Positions 5,513 to 14,465 of a stretch of 36,340 nt of DNA are shown here, one piece after another. Source of the DNA: Rhodospirillales bacterium (GTDB lineage Bacteria > Pseudomonadota > Alphaproteobacteria > Rhodospirillales > JANQFP01); the NCBI GenBank assembly GCA_028277795.1, contig JANQFP010000103.1, forward strand, positions 1 to 36,340, written 5' to 3'. The first letter of the stretch is position 1. Each line of letters starts with the position of its first letter. Position numbers and translations under genes: made by a program. The notes under the pieces are model-generated. The model was not told where the DNA came from. It was given only the letters and a program-made list of their open reading frames with translations, and searched no databases.

Positions 5513-7807
5513 ATGAAATCATTGGTTAGGACGGCATTGTTCACCTTCGCCGCAGCCGGGGTGGCTGTCAGTGCGGGGGGTGCGGCGTGGTCGGCCGAAA
5601 GCCTCGACGACGTCATGAAGCGCCGCGGCCTCACCCAGAAGGACGTGCTGGCCGCCGCCAAGACCTACGTGCCCACCGGCAAGCGCGACGAGTTCATCGC
5701 CTTCAGCTCGGGCGGGCAGAGCGGCCAGGTCATCGTCTACGGCGTCCCGTCCATGCGCATCCTCAAGTACATCGCCGTGTTCACGCCGGAGCCCTGGCAG
5801 GGCTACGGCTTCGACGACGAGTCCAAGGCGGTGCTGGCCCAGGGGCGCATCCACGGCAAGGACATCCTGTTCGGCGACACCCACCACCCGGCCATCTCGG
5901 AGACCGGCGGCGTCTATGACGGCCAGTACTTGTTCATCAACGACAAGAACAACCCGCGCATCGCCGTCATCGACCTGCACGACTTCGAGACCAAGCAGAT
6001 CGTCGCCAACCCGGTGATGAAGTCGGACCACGGCGGCGCCTTCGTCACCCCCGACACCGAGTACGTGATCGAGGCGTCCCAATACGCCGCGCCGTTCGAG
6101 AACGGCTACGTGCCGCTGAGCCAGTTCAACGAGAAGTACCGCGGCGCCGTCACCTACTGGAAGTTCAACCGCGAGAAGGGCCGCATCGAGCCGGAGAATT
6201 CGTTCACCGTCGAGCTGCCGCCCTACAGCCAGGACCTGTCCGACTTCGGCAAGGGCCCGTCCGACGGCTGGTCGTTCACCAACTCGTTCTGCTCGGAGCG
6301 CTACGTGGGCGGCATCGAGCGCGGCCGTCCGCCCTTCGAGGCCGGGTGCTCCCAGAAGGACACCGACTTCCTGCACATGATCAACTGGCGCAAGGCGGCG
6401 GAGCTGTTCAAGGCGGGCAAGACCACCAAGATCAACGGCCACGACGTCATCACCATCGACACCGCGGTCAAGGAGGGGGTCCTGTTCCTGATCCCCGAGC
6501 CCAAGAGCCCGCATGGCGCCGACGTCTCGCCGGACGGCAGGTTCATCATCGTGTCCGGCAAGCTGGACAGCCACACCTGGGTCTACAGCTTCGAGAAGAT
6601 CAAGGCCCTGATCGACGCACAGGACTTCGCCGACCGCGACCCCTACGGCATCCCGATCCTCGACCTTAAGAAGGCCCTGCACACCTCGGTCCAGGTCGGC
6701 CTGGGTCCGCTGCACACCCAGTACGACTCCAAGAAGTGCGTGGCCTACACCTCCATCTACGTGGATTCCCAGGTCACCAAGTGGGACTACTGCGAAGGCA
6801 AGGTGCTGGACAAGATCTCCATCCACTACAACATCGGCCACCTGATGACCATGGAGGGGGATTCGGTGACGCCCCAGGGCAAGTACCTGGTGTCGCTGAA
6901 CAAGCTGGCCATCGACCGCTTCAATCCGGTGGGCCCCCTGCATCCGCAGAACCACCAGCTCATCGACATCAGCGGCGACAAGATGGAGCTGCTCTACGAC
7001 ATGCCGCTGCCCCTCGGCGAGCCCCACTACGCGGTGGCCATCTCCGCCGACAAGCTGAAGCCCGGCATCCGCTACAAGAGCGGCTGGAACAGCCGTAACG
7101 ACGAGCGGTCCAAGTACCGCACCCGGCCGGGCAAGGAGAAGGTGGTCCGCGAGGGCAACGTGGTCCACGTCTATGGCACCACCATCCGCTCCCACATCAC
7201 GCCCGAGATCATCGAGGTGGAGGAAGGCGACACGGTCAGCATCCACCTGACCAACCTGGAGCGGGCCGAGGACGAGACCCACGGCTTCGCCATCTACGGC
7301 ACCAACGTCAACCTGTCCCTGGAGCCCGGCAAGACGGCCACCGGCACCTTCAAGGCCGACCGGCCCGGCGTCTTTCCCTACTACTGCACCGAGTTCTGCT
7401 CGGCGCTGCACCTGGAGATGCAGGGCTACCTGCTGGTCCGGCCCAAGGGCATGAAGGAAGCGGCCGTCGAGGCCACGGAAGGCACGGTCTACGGCCAGGC
7501 CGACTACGACAAGCAGCACAAGACCAACCTCGAGACCCAGGCCGTCATCGACAGCGTGGTCGCCTTCATCACCAGCCACAACTACCAGGACTTCAAGCCG
7601 GTGGTGGCGCTGGTGGAGGACGCCACCGACCAGCTCGGCTTCGCCGCCGACGCCCGCAAGAAGGCCGAGGGCTTCGCGGCCAAGAAGGACTGGCAGAATG
7701 CCACCCTGTGGGCCGGCCAGTGGTGGCAGTACCAGGTCAAGGCGGCCGACATCGGCCTGCGCGCCAAGACCTACCTGGAGCAGCACGGGGCCAAAAAGAT
7801 CAAATAG
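5513..7807 (+). CDS. nosZ: Nitrous oxide reductase NosZ, clade II (Sec-type)
   Basis: NosZ reduces N2O to N2 in the periplasm. The N-terminus is a Sec signal peptide (MKSLVRTALFTFAAAGVAVS) with no twin arginine. Seven candidate CuZ histidines are at 124, 125, 173, 334, 401, 443 and 505. The D-x-H-H motif at 122-125 and EPHY at 503-506 have the form of clade II rather than clade I enzymes. The CuA site is His590 plus CTEFCSALHLEM (Cys625, Cys629, His633, Met636). The protein is 764 residues, whereas the usual length is about 640-670: roughly 120 helical residues follow the cupredoxin domain and carry no CxxCH. A GGGGGGA ribosome site precedes the ATG. It heads the nos operon. Confidence 0.97.
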   Translation: MKSLVRTALFTFAAAGVAVSAGGAAWSAESLDDVMKRRGLTQKDVLAAAKTYVPTGKRDEFIAFSSGGQSGQVIVYGVPSMRILKYIAVFTPEPWQGYGFDDESKAVLAQGRIHGKDILFGDTHHPAISETGGVYDGQYLFINDKNNPRIAVIDLHDFETKQIVANPVMKSDHGGAFVTPDTEYVIEASQYAAPFENGYVPLSQFNEKYRGAVTYWKFNREKGRIEPENSFTVELPPYSQDLSDFGKGPSDGWSFTNSFCSERYVGGIERGRPPFEAGCSQKDTDFLHMINWRKAAELFKAGKTTKINGHDVITIDTAVKEGVLFLIPEPKSPHGADVSPDGRFIIVSGKLDSHTWVYSFEKIKALIDAQDFADRDPYGIPILDLKKALHTSVQVGLGPLHTQYDSKKCVAYTSIYVDSQVTKWDYCEGKVLDKISIHYNIGHLMTMEGDSVTPQGKYLVSLNKLAIDRFNPVGPLHPQNHQLIDISGDKMELLYDMPLPLGEPHYAVAISADKLKPGIRYKSGWNSRNDERSKYRTRPGKEKVVREGNVVHVYGTTIRSHITPEIIEVEEGDTVSIHLTNLERAEDETHGFAIYGTNVNLSLEPGKTATGTFKADRPGVFPYYCTEFCSALHLEMQGYLLVRPKGMKEAAVEATEGTVYGQADYDKQHKTNLETQAVIDSVVAFITSHNYQDFKPVVALVEDATDQLGFAADARKKAEGFAAKKDWQNATLWAGQWWQYQVKAADIGLRAKTYLEQHGAKKIK

Positions 7808-7824
7808 ACCCAACCGCCCGTGCG

Positions 7825-7855
7825 CGAGGGGGGCGGCATCCAACCGCCCCCCTCG
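7825..7855 (+). terminator. Strong hairpin between nosZ and the first cytochrome gene
   Basis: GAGGGGGGCGG (7826-7836) pairs perfectly with CCGCCCCCCTC (7844-7854) around a 7-nt loop, and C7825-G7855 extends it. No run of T follows, so it is more likely a partial terminator or an RNA-stabilising or processing structure than a full Rho-independent stop. It could make nosZ mRNA more abundant than the downstream messages. Confidence 0.65.
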
Positions 7856-7886
7856 TCGTCACAGAAAGGAACGAGGACCCGCGACG

Positions 7887-8567
7887 ATGACCATGGTGAC
7901 CCGGCTGACGACCGCCCTGGCGGCGGTGCTCGTGGCGTCCGCCATGGCGGCGGCGCCGGCCACCGCCAAGACCGCCAAGGACCCTGGCGAGAAGCTCTAC
8001 CTGACCAAGACCTGCATCGCCTGCCACGGCCGCAACGGCCGCGGGGCCATGCTGGACTACCCCAACCTGGCGGGCCAGGACCGCACCTACATGGTCAACC
8101 AGGTCAAGGACATCATCAAGGGCAAGCGCACCGGCAGCCCCGACCCCACCGGCAACCCGCGCAGCGCAGGCATGCGCGGCGCCCTGGTGACCCCCGATGG
8201 CGAGCACCGCATCACCAGCGACGAGATCAAGACCATCGCCGCCTGGCTGAGCAAGCTCGAGCCGGCCAAGCCGGTGCAGCCCGAGACCCCGGTCGATCCG
8301 GCCCACGTGGTCGAGGGCGCCAAGCTCTACAAGACCTTCAAGTGCCGCACCTGCCACGGCCCGGACGGCAAGAAGCCGCTCAAGGGCTTTCCCTACATCG
8401 CCGGCCAGAAACGGGCCTACATCGTCACCCAGCTCAAGGACATCCGCGACAAGGCGCGCACCAACGGCAAGAGCAAGATGATGTACCCCAACATCAGGAA
8501 GGCGTCGGATCAGCAGATCGAGCGGCTCGCGGACTTCCTGTCGCAGATCGACCGAACCGCCAAGTAG
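7887..8567 (+). CDS. Diheme cytochrome c (first, nos cluster)
   Basis: The protein has 226 residues with a Sec signal peptide (about residues 1-28) and two c-type heme sites: CIACH at 43-47 and CRTCH at 153-157. The two halves are alike (each has a YPNLAGQ- or FPYIAGQ-type segment followed by a VKDI or LKDI helix), as in cytochrome c4-like tandem proteins. It is expected to be periplasmic and to carry electrons toward NosZ. In epsilonproteobacterial clade II clusters this role is given to NosC1/NosC2, which have one heme each. It lies 79 bp after nosZ, past the hairpin. ATG 7887 is favoured over 7893 by the AAAGGAACGAGGA leader. Confidence 0.9.
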   Translation: MTMVTRLTTALAAVLVASAMAAAPATAKTAKDPGEKLYLTKTCIACHGRNGRGAMLDYPNLAGQDRTYMVNQVKDIIKGKRTGSPDPTGNPRSAGMRGALVTPDGEHRITSDEIKTIAAWLSKLEPAKPVQPETPVDPAHVVEGAKLYKTFKCRTCHGPDGKKPLKGFPYIAGQKRAYIVTQLKDIRDKARTNGKSKMMYPNIRKASDQQIERLADFLSQIDRTAK

Positions 8568-8648
8568 GAGCTTGAAATTTACACAGAAAAAGTGGAAAAT
8601 GGATCGGTCGGCAACGATTCCCACCCCCTTCGCCAAGGAGCAAGACGG

Positions 8649-9356
8649 ATGACCGCAACGCGTTTACTGCACATGGCCGCGACCGCTGTGGTCGCCGCCA
8701 CGCTCGCCATGGGCGGCGCCATGGCCGGGTGGAACGAGAGCGGCGGCGAACAGGAAGAGGCCCTGACGCTCAAGCCCGACCTGGAGAACGGCCTCGAGGT
8801 CTACGAGGTCTGCGCCGCCTGCCACATGCCCGAGGGCTGGGGCATGGAGGACGGCACCTTCCCGCAGCTCGCCGGCCAGCACAAGAACGTGCTGATCAAG
8901 CAGCTTGCCGACATCCGGGCGCTCAATCGGGACAACCCGACCATGTACCCGTTCGCCCTACCCAAGTCCATCGGCGGTGCCCAGGCCATCGCCGACGTGG
9001 CCGCCTACATCGCCAAGCTGCCCATGAACCCGCAGCCCGGCGTCGGCCCCGGCACCGATCTGGCACTGGGCGAGAAGCTCTACAAGGAGAACTGCGTGCG
9101 CTGCCACGCCGAGAACGGCGAGGGCATCGACGAGAAGTACTACCCCCGCATCCAGGGCCAGCACTACAAGTACCTGGTGCGCCAGTTCGAGTGGATCCGC
9201 GACGGCAAGCGGCGCAACGCCAATCCGGACATGGTCAAGCAGATCCAGGGGTTCTCCGACAAGGACATGCAGGCGGTTATGGACTACGTCTCCCGCCTCA
9301 AGCCGCCGGACAAGATTCTGGCCCCCGTCGGCTGGGAGAACCCGGACTTCGACTGA
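8649..9356 (+). CDS. Diheme cytochrome c (second, nos cluster)
   Basis: The protein has 235 residues, a Sec signal peptide of about 26 residues and two heme sites, CAACH at 55-59 and CVRCH at 149-153. Each heme domain again contains a LAGQH- or IQGQH-type segment followed by a long helix. It is about the same size as the neighbouring cytochrome gene and probably arose by duplication. The most likely role is periplasmic electron transfer from the quinol-oxidising NosGH module to NosZ. AAGGAG precedes the ATG at 8649. Confidence 0.9.
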   Translation: MTATRLLHMAATAVVAATLAMGGAMAGWNESGGEQEEALTLKPDLENGLEVYEVCAACHMPEGWGMEDGTFPQLAGQHKNVLIKQLADIRALNRDNPTMYPFALPKSIGGAQAIADVAAYIAKLPMNPQPGVGPGTDLALGEKLYKENCVRCHAENGEGIDEKYYPRIQGQHYKYLVRQFEWIRDGKRRNANPDMVKQIQGFSDKDMQAVMDYVSRLKPPDKILAPVGWENPDFD

Positions 9357-9437
9357 GCCCCGCGGGGCCCACGGCCGGAGGCGGCATGGCTGCCGCCGCC
9401 GGCCCAAGACCACGACAAACGCGACGATGACGGACCG

Positions 9438-10424
9438 ATGTCCACGGACACCACGACCTCACGCCCACTCCTATTCCGGGTCCTGATCCTGGGGGCCGTC
9501 GTCCTTTTGGCGGCGGCGTACTTCTCGCCCATCTGGTGGGTGTCCCTTAAGGCGCCCCAGTACCCGGAGACGGCGTTCCCCCAGGGCATCCGCATCCACT
9601 TCCACATCGACGCCGTGTTCAACGGCTGCAAGAAGATCGAGATCGCCGAGAAGTACGAGGCCGAGGCGCTCGACTGCAAGCACGAGATGGATGCCATCAA
9701 CCACTTCGTCGGCATGTACCCCATCGCCGCCGGCGGTCCCGTGGAGAAGGCCCTGTCGCCGTTCCTGTTCAGCCTCCTGGGGGTAATGATGCTGGCCTTC
9801 GCCGCCCCCGGCCGAGGGTCGCGGGTCGGTCTGCTGGCGGCGGGCTCCGTTCTCATCGCGGTGTGGATGTCGGTGGCCATGTACAGCGAGGGGGGAGTCC
9901 ACCTGCTGTCGCCCAATTACGTCACCGACCTCGCCGGCACCATGGACCTGGAGCCGGAGGACTACGCCGACTGGACCGGCTTCAAGGCCATCGACGAGAG
10001 CTACACCGAGGCGCTGGGCCGCTATTTCCGCGAGGCCGTCGAGATCGCCCGGCGGGTCGACCTCATGCTCACGGCCGGCCACGTCGTCTACTGGGCGACC
10101 ATGGCCGGCATGGTGGTGCTGGTGCTCGGCGTCTGGCTGTTGCGGCCCGCGGTGTGGCTGCTGGGCCTGGTTCCGGCGCTGGTGCCGGTCATCTTCGTCG
10201 CCGAGTACGCCGCCTGGCTGTGGTGGTTCGGGCACAACCTGCACGACATGGCGGCCTTCACCCTGAAGCCCTTCATGCCGACGGTGTTCGGCCAGGGCAA
10301 GGTGGCCCAGTTCGGCACCTTCTCCTACCCCCACTACGGCTTCGGCCTGCTGGTGGCCTCGTCGCTGCTGATGATCGCGGCCGTCTTGATCCGGCGCAAG
10401 CACCCGATCGAGGCGGACGGGTAG
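9438..10424 (+). CDS. NosB-like multi-pass membrane protein
   Basis: The 328-residue protein has about six membrane segments: residues ~11-33, two around 105-145, and three in the C-terminal half (VYWATMAGMVVLVLGVWLL, LVPALVPVIFVAEYAAWLWW and GLLVASSLLMIAAVLI). Two long loops, at roughly 35-100 and 150-210, probably face the periplasm; the first has CKKIEIAEKYEAEALDC with two cysteines. Clade II nos clusters carry a membrane protein called NosB near nosZ whose biochemical role is not known. The assignment rests on position, size and topology, not on a recognised motif. It precedes nosD by 15 bp. Confidence 0.6.
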   Translation: MSTDTTTSRPLLFRVLILGAVVLLAAAYFSPIWWVSLKAPQYPETAFPQGIRIHFHIDAVFNGCKKIEIAEKYEAEALDCKHEMDAINHFVGMYPIAAGGPVEKALSPFLFSLLGVMMLAFAAPGRGSRVGLLAAGSVLIAVWMSVAMYSEGGVHLLSPNYVTDLAGTMDLEPEDYADWTGFKAIDESYTEALGRYFREAVEIARRVDLMLTAGHVVYWATMAGMVVLVLGVWLLRPAVWLLGLVPALVPVIFVAEYAAWLWWFGHNLHDMAAFTLKPFMPTVFGQGKVAQFGTFSYPHYGFGLLVASSLLMIAAVLIRRKHPIEADG

Positions 10425-10439
10425 GATGGACGCGGCACC

Positions 10440-11750
10440 ATGGACACGCGCACCCACCGCATTGCCGGCATCGGTGTGGCCGCCGTCGTCGCCTGGGCGA
10501 CCCCGGCACCGGCCGCCGGACTGGAGCCCCTGCAGCCGCTGATCGACCAGGCGCGGGCGGGCGATGTCATCGCGCCGCCGCCGGGCACCTACGCCGGACC
10601 CATCATCGTCGACAAGGCCGTCACCCTGGACGGCGAGGGGCGGGTGACCATCGACGGCGGCGGCCGCGGCAGCGTGGTCGTCATCCGCACCGACGGGGCG
10701 ACGGTCCGGGGCTTAAGCATCGTCGGCTCCGGCGAATCCCACAACGACATCGACGCCGGCATCCAGATCCGCGGCAACTACAACGTGGTCAAGGACAACC
10801 ACATCGCCGACGCCCTGTTCGGTATCGACCTGCAGCAGGCCGACAACAACGTGGTGCGCCGCAACCGCATCCGCTCCAAGCCCTTCGACCTGGGCGTGCG
10901 CGGCGACGCCATCCGCCTGTGGTACAGCCAGGACAACCGCATCGAGGACAACCATATCGATGGCGCCCGCGACATGGTGGTGTGGTACTCGGCCGGCAAC
11001 CGCATCGCCGGCAACACGGTGAGCGGCGGCCGCTACGGCCTGCACTTCATGTACGCCCGGCACAACGTGGTCGAGGGCAACCACTACCGGGACAACTCGG
11101 TGGGCATCTTCCTCATGTACAGCGACGGGGTCGAGGTGCGCGGCAACCGCATCTCCCACGGCACCGGCGCCACCGGCATGGGCATCGGCCTCAAGGAGAC
11201 CAGCGACGTCATCATCGAGAACAACACGGTGGTCTACTGCGGCACCGGCATCTACCTGGACGTTTCCCCCTTCCAGCCCGACACCACCAACCGCCTGTCC
11301 GCCAACCACATCGCCTTCAACGGCATCGGCGTGCTGTTCCACAACGACTGGACCGGCAACGTGCTCAGGGACAACCGGTTCGAGCACAACCTGGTGCAGG
11401 TGTCTGTCAACACCCTGGCCTCGGCCAAGCGCAACCAGTGGGACGGCAACTTCTGGGACGACTACGAAGGGTTCGACCGCGACGGCGACGCGGTGGGCGA
11501 TCGGCCCCACGAGCTGCGGGTGTACGCCGACCGCCTGTGGATGGACGTGCCGCACGCGTCCTTCTTCCGCGGCTCGCCGGTGCTGGGTCTGCTCGATTTC
11601 CTGGAGCGCCTGGCGCCCTTCACCGAGCCCATCGTCCTGCTCAGGGACGACGCCCCCAAGATGACGACGGCGGTGGCCGCGCCGGCCGAGGAGCCCACCG
11701 ACTCCGGCCGGCCCGACCCCTTCGGGCTGCGCCAGCGGCTCGGGCGATAG
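10440..11750 (+). CDS. nosD: NosD, periplasmic copper-site maturation protein
   Basis: NosD works with the NosFY transporter to build the CuZ [4Cu:2S] site of NosZ in the periplasm. The 436-residue protein has a Sec signal peptide (about 1-24), then a right-handed parallel beta-helix made of repeated N-x-I/V and G-x-G/N turns (GNYNVVKDNHIADALFGIDL, NRIEDNHIDGARDMVVWYSA). The family signature near the end, WDGNFWDDYEGFDRDGDAVG, is present. It lies 15 bp after the NosB-like gene and 12 bp before nosG, within one operon. Confidence 0.95.
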   Translation: MDTRTHRIAGIGVAAVVAWATPAPAAGLEPLQPLIDQARAGDVIAPPPGTYAGPIIVDKAVTLDGEGRVTIDGGGRGSVVVIRTDGATVRGLSIVGSGESHNDIDAGIQIRGNYNVVKDNHIADALFGIDLQQADNNVVRRNRIRSKPFDLGVRGDAIRLWYSQDNRIEDNHIDGARDMVVWYSAGNRIAGNTVSGGRYGLHFMYARHNVVEGNHYRDNSVGIFLMYSDGVEVRGNRISHGTGATGMGIGLKETSDVIIENNTVVYCGTGIYLDVSPFQPDTTNRLSANHIAFNGIGVLFHNDWTGNVLRDNRFEHNLVQVSVNTLASAKRNQWDGNFWDDYEGFDRDGDAVGDRPHELRVYADRLWMDVPHASFFRGSPVLGLLDFLERLAPFTEPIVLLRDDAPKMTTAVAAPAEEPTDSGRPDPFGLRQRLGR

Positions 11751-11762
11751 GGGCGGATCACC

Positions 11763-12542
11763 GTGGCGACCGCCAAGAAACCGCCGAAACCGCCCGCGAA
11801 AGCGCCCACCAAACCGTCGCGCAAGCAGCGCAAGGCGCGGCGCGAGTTCCTGCGTTCCGCCGCCGCCGGCATCGCGGTCGTGGGCGCGGCCTTGATGGGC
11901 TTCCTCCCCGTGATCAAGGAATGGACCAAACGCCTGCGCCCGCCCGGGGCCATTGAGGAGCACGCCTATCTCGCCGCCTGCATCAAGTGCGGCCAGTGCG
12001 TCCAGGTGTGCCCGGTGGAGGCCATCAAGCTGGGCGATCTGGACGAGGGCTTCGGCATCGGCGCCGCCTACATCGATGCCCGCGCCCAGGCCTGCGACTT
12101 CTCGTGCGACGCCGTGCAGTGCGTGCTGGCCTGTCCTACCGGCGCCCTGAGCCACGACGTGGACGTCAAGGAGCAGGTGCGCATCGGCCTGGCCCGCCTC
12201 GACCGCCCCAACGCCTGCCTGGCCCGCCAGGGCAAGGGCTTCAAGGGCCCGGCCCGGGGCGCCGACTTCGACGGCCTGCACCGCTACGTCGAGGTGGACC
12301 GCTGGACCCCCATCCGGGTGGCCGACCATCCCTACAATCTGGACCTGTGCGACCTGTGCGCCCGCGAGTGCCCCATCGAGGGCGCCATCACCATCGAGCG
12401 CCTGCACGTGGACCTGACCGATCTGCGGGGCAGCCCGGTGGTGTTCGAGCCGTGCGTCGGCTGCGGCATGTGCGAGATGATGTGCCCGGTGGACCCGCCG
12501 GCCATCGTGGTCGACGTCGGGCGCACCTGGGAGGACGTATGA
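11763..12542 (+). CDS. nosG: NosG, NapG-like iron-sulfur protein of quinol oxidation
   Basis: NosG and NosH form a module like NapGH that takes electrons from quinol, thought to be menaquinol in Wolinella, and passes them to c-type cytochromes. The 259-residue protein has a Tat signal (ARREFLRSAAAG) and several iron-sulfur motifs: CIKCGQCVQVCP, CDFSCDAVQCVLACP, CDLCARECP and CVGCGMCEMMCP, consistent with up to four [4Fe-4S] clusters. The start is GTG at 11763. The TGA at the end overlaps the nosH ATG. Homology to NapG is close, but the nos context decides the name. Confidence 0.9.
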   Translation: MATAKKPPKPPAKAPTKPSRKQRKARREFLRSAAAGIAVVGAALMGFLPVIKEWTKRLRPPGAIEEHAYLAACIKCGQCVQVCPVEAIKLGDLDEGFGIGAAYIDARAQACDFSCDAVQCVLACPTGALSHDVDVKEQVRIGLARLDRPNACLARQGKGFKGPARGADFDGLHRYVEVDRWTPIRVADHPYNLDLCDLCARECPIEGAITIERLHVDLTDLRGSPVVFEPCVGCGMCEMMCPVDPPAIVVDVGRTWEDV

Positions 12543-13516
12543 ACGCCTTCGCCAACAGCCTGCGCGTCATGCTGGGCGGGGCGCCCAAGGCCCGGCCCAA
12601 GGCCAAGGATGTCAGCGACGAGGCCAAGAGCATCCATCAGTTCAAGCGCACCGACCCCGACTTCCAGGCGCGCATGGTCGCCGCCCGCAAGGCCCGGCCG
12701 ACCCATCACCGCACCACCTGGCTGAAGCGGCGCTGGGCCTCCATCATCATCGTCAACGCGCTGTTCGTGCTGTCCTTCCAGTTCGACGTGCAGCTCGTGG
12801 AGGGATCGCTGACCGCGTCGCGGGTGATCGGCTTCCATTTCGCCGACCTCAATGCGGCCCTGCAGGTGATGCTCGCCTACAAGGACATCGTCATCAACCT
12901 GCTCATCGGCACGGTGACGGTGCTGCTGCTGTGGGTGCTGCTGGGTGGGCGGTCGTTCTGCTCGTGGGTCTGTCCGTACCACCTGCTGGCGGAATGGGCC
13001 GAGATGCTGCACCTGAAGCTGGCCGCCCAGGGCCTGGCGACGGATTTCACCATGCACCGGGGCCTGCGGACGCTGCTCTACGCGGTGTTCGCCGTCCTCG
13101 CCGTGGTCACCGGGTACACGGTGTTCGAGTCCATCTCACCGGTCGGCATCCTCAGTCGGGCCATGATCTACGGTCCCGGGCTGGCCCTCGTCTGGGTGGC
13201 CGGCCTGCTGGTCTTCGAGGTGTTCATCTCGCGCCGCGCCTGGTGCCGCTACATCTGCCCCATCGGCCTCACCTACGGGTTCGTGGGCACCGTCTCGCCG
13301 GTGCACGTGCGCTACAATCTGGCCACCTGCGAGCACGACGGCGAATGCCGCACCGTATGCATGGTCCCCCACGTGCTGGAGTTCACCAAGAAGACCTATG
13401 CCACCAAAGCCAAGATGAGCGCCGGCCCCGACTGCACCCGCTGCGGCATGTGCGTGGACGTCTGCCCCACCAACTCGCTGGCCTTCGAGATCAAGGGCCT
13501 GAGCAAGAGCGCATAG
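12539..13516 (+). CDS. nosH: NosH, NapH-like membrane ferredoxin-type protein
   Basis: The 325-residue protein has four membrane segments (around WASIIIVNALFVLSFQF, INLLIGTVTVLLLWVLL, LLYAVFAVLAVVTGYTVF and LALVWVAGLLVFEVFI). It has the paired cytoplasmic CxxxCP motifs of NapH (CSWVCP and CRYICP) and two ferredoxin-type sites near the C-terminus (CEHDGECRTVC and CTRCGMCVDVCP). It should anchor NosG and oxidise quinol. It starts at an ATG that overlaps the nosG stop, so the two subunits are translationally coupled. Confidence 0.93.
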   Translation: MNAFANSLRVMLGGAPKARPKAKDVSDEAKSIHQFKRTDPDFQARMVAARKARPTHHRTTWLKRRWASIIIVNALFVLSFQFDVQLVEGSLTASRVIGFHFADLNAALQVMLAYKDIVINLLIGTVTVLLLWVLLGGRSFCSWVCPYHLLAEWAEMLHLKLAAQGLATDFTMHRGLRTLLYAVFAVLAVVTGYTVFESISPVGILSRAMIYGPGLALVWVAGLLVFEVFISRRAWCRYICPIGLTYGFVGTVSPVHVRYNLATCEHDGECRTVCMVPHVLEFTKKTYATKAKMSAGPDCTRCGMCVDVCPTNSLAFEIKGLSKSA

Positions 13517-13526
13517 AGGGGTTTTC

Positions 13527-14465
13527 GTGGATCAGGCCATCGAGAGAACGGAGATGGGGACCCGGGCGGCGGATGCCGGAGACACCCCCCTGCTCCGCCT
13601 CGACGACGTCTGCAAGACCTTCCGCCGCACCCCCGTCCTCGACGGCGTGACCCTGGACATCGCCCGTGGCGACCGGATCGCCCTGGTCGGCTCCAACGGC
13701 GCCGGCAAGACCTCGCTGATCCGCTGCCTGCTGGGCGAGTACACCTGCGAGGGAACCGTGACGGTGGACGGGCTGGCGCCGCGCCGCCACCGCCGCCGGG
13801 TGCTGGAGCGCATCGGCTTCGTGCCCCAGTTGCCGCCGCCCCTGGGCATGCCGGTGGCCGAGCTGGTCCGGTTCGCCACCGGGGTCAGCGGCGGCGACGG
13901 CGCCAGGGTGGCCGAGGTGGCGTCGCGCCTGGGCCTCGACCTGGCCGCGGTCCGGCGCCAGTCCTTCGTCAAGCTGTCGGGCGGCCAGAAGCAGAAGCTG
14001 CTCATCGCCATCGCCCTGGGGCGCGACTGCGACATCCTGGTCATGGACGAGCCGGCGGCCAACCTGGACCCCCAGGCCCGCCACATCTTCTTCGCCCTGC
14101 TGGCCGAGGTGCAGGACCGCGCCACCATGCTCATCTCCAGCCACCGCCTGGACGAGGTGGCGCTGCTGGTCAACCGGGTGGTCGAGCTGGACCGCGGCCA
14201 GGTGGTGCTCGACGACCATGTGGAGGACGCGGTGGAGCTGGCCGGCACCCTGCGCTGCCGGGTGCGCGCCGTGCGTGCCGACGACGCCTTCGCCCGCGCC
14301 CTCGGCCAATGGGGCTTCACCGGGTCCGGCGCGGGGCTGATCTGGGACGGGGTCGTCGCGGGACCCGACCGCCTGCGTTTCCTTGCCATGCTGTCGCGCT
14401 ACGCTGGGCTGCTCGCCGGCCTCAGCCTGGAGGACGACGGCCCCAAGGGAGGGCCGGCCCGATGA
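13527..14465 (+). CDS. nosF: NosF, ABC transporter ATPase
   Basis: NosF powers the NosY membrane protein; with NosD it delivers a sulfur species or otherwise matures the CuZ site. The 312-residue protein has Walker A GSNGAGKTS, the signature LSGGQKQK, Walker B ILVMDEP and the switch histidine in ISSHR. The C-terminal ~90 residues form an extra domain. I place the start at GTG 13527, 10 bp after nosH; ATG 13554 is also in frame and would remove nine residues. The stop overlaps the nosL start. Confidence 0.93.
   Translation: MDQAIERTEMGTRAADAGDTPLLRLDDVCKTFRRTPVLDGVTLDIARGDRIALVGSNGAGKTSLIRCLLGEYTCEGTVTVDGLAPRRHRRRVLERIGFVPQLPPPLGMPVAELVRFATGVSGGDGARVAEVASRLGLDLAAVRRQSFVKLSGGQKQKLLIAIALGRDCDILVMDEPAANLDPQARHIFFALLAEVQDRATMLISSHRLDEVALLVNRVVELDRGQVVLDDHVEDAVELAGTLRCRVRAVRADDAFARALGQWGFTGSGAGLIWDGVVAGPDRLRFLAMLSRYAGLLAGLSLEDDGPKGGPAR

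Noticed and set aside
5519..7843. Very long open frame antisense to nosZ, and similar antisense frames opposite the nos and tad genes
   Set aside because: They are a by-product of high-GC codon bias in the real genes: composition is rich in Val, Gly, Asp, His or Arg with no family resemblance, and the sense frames are firmly identified.
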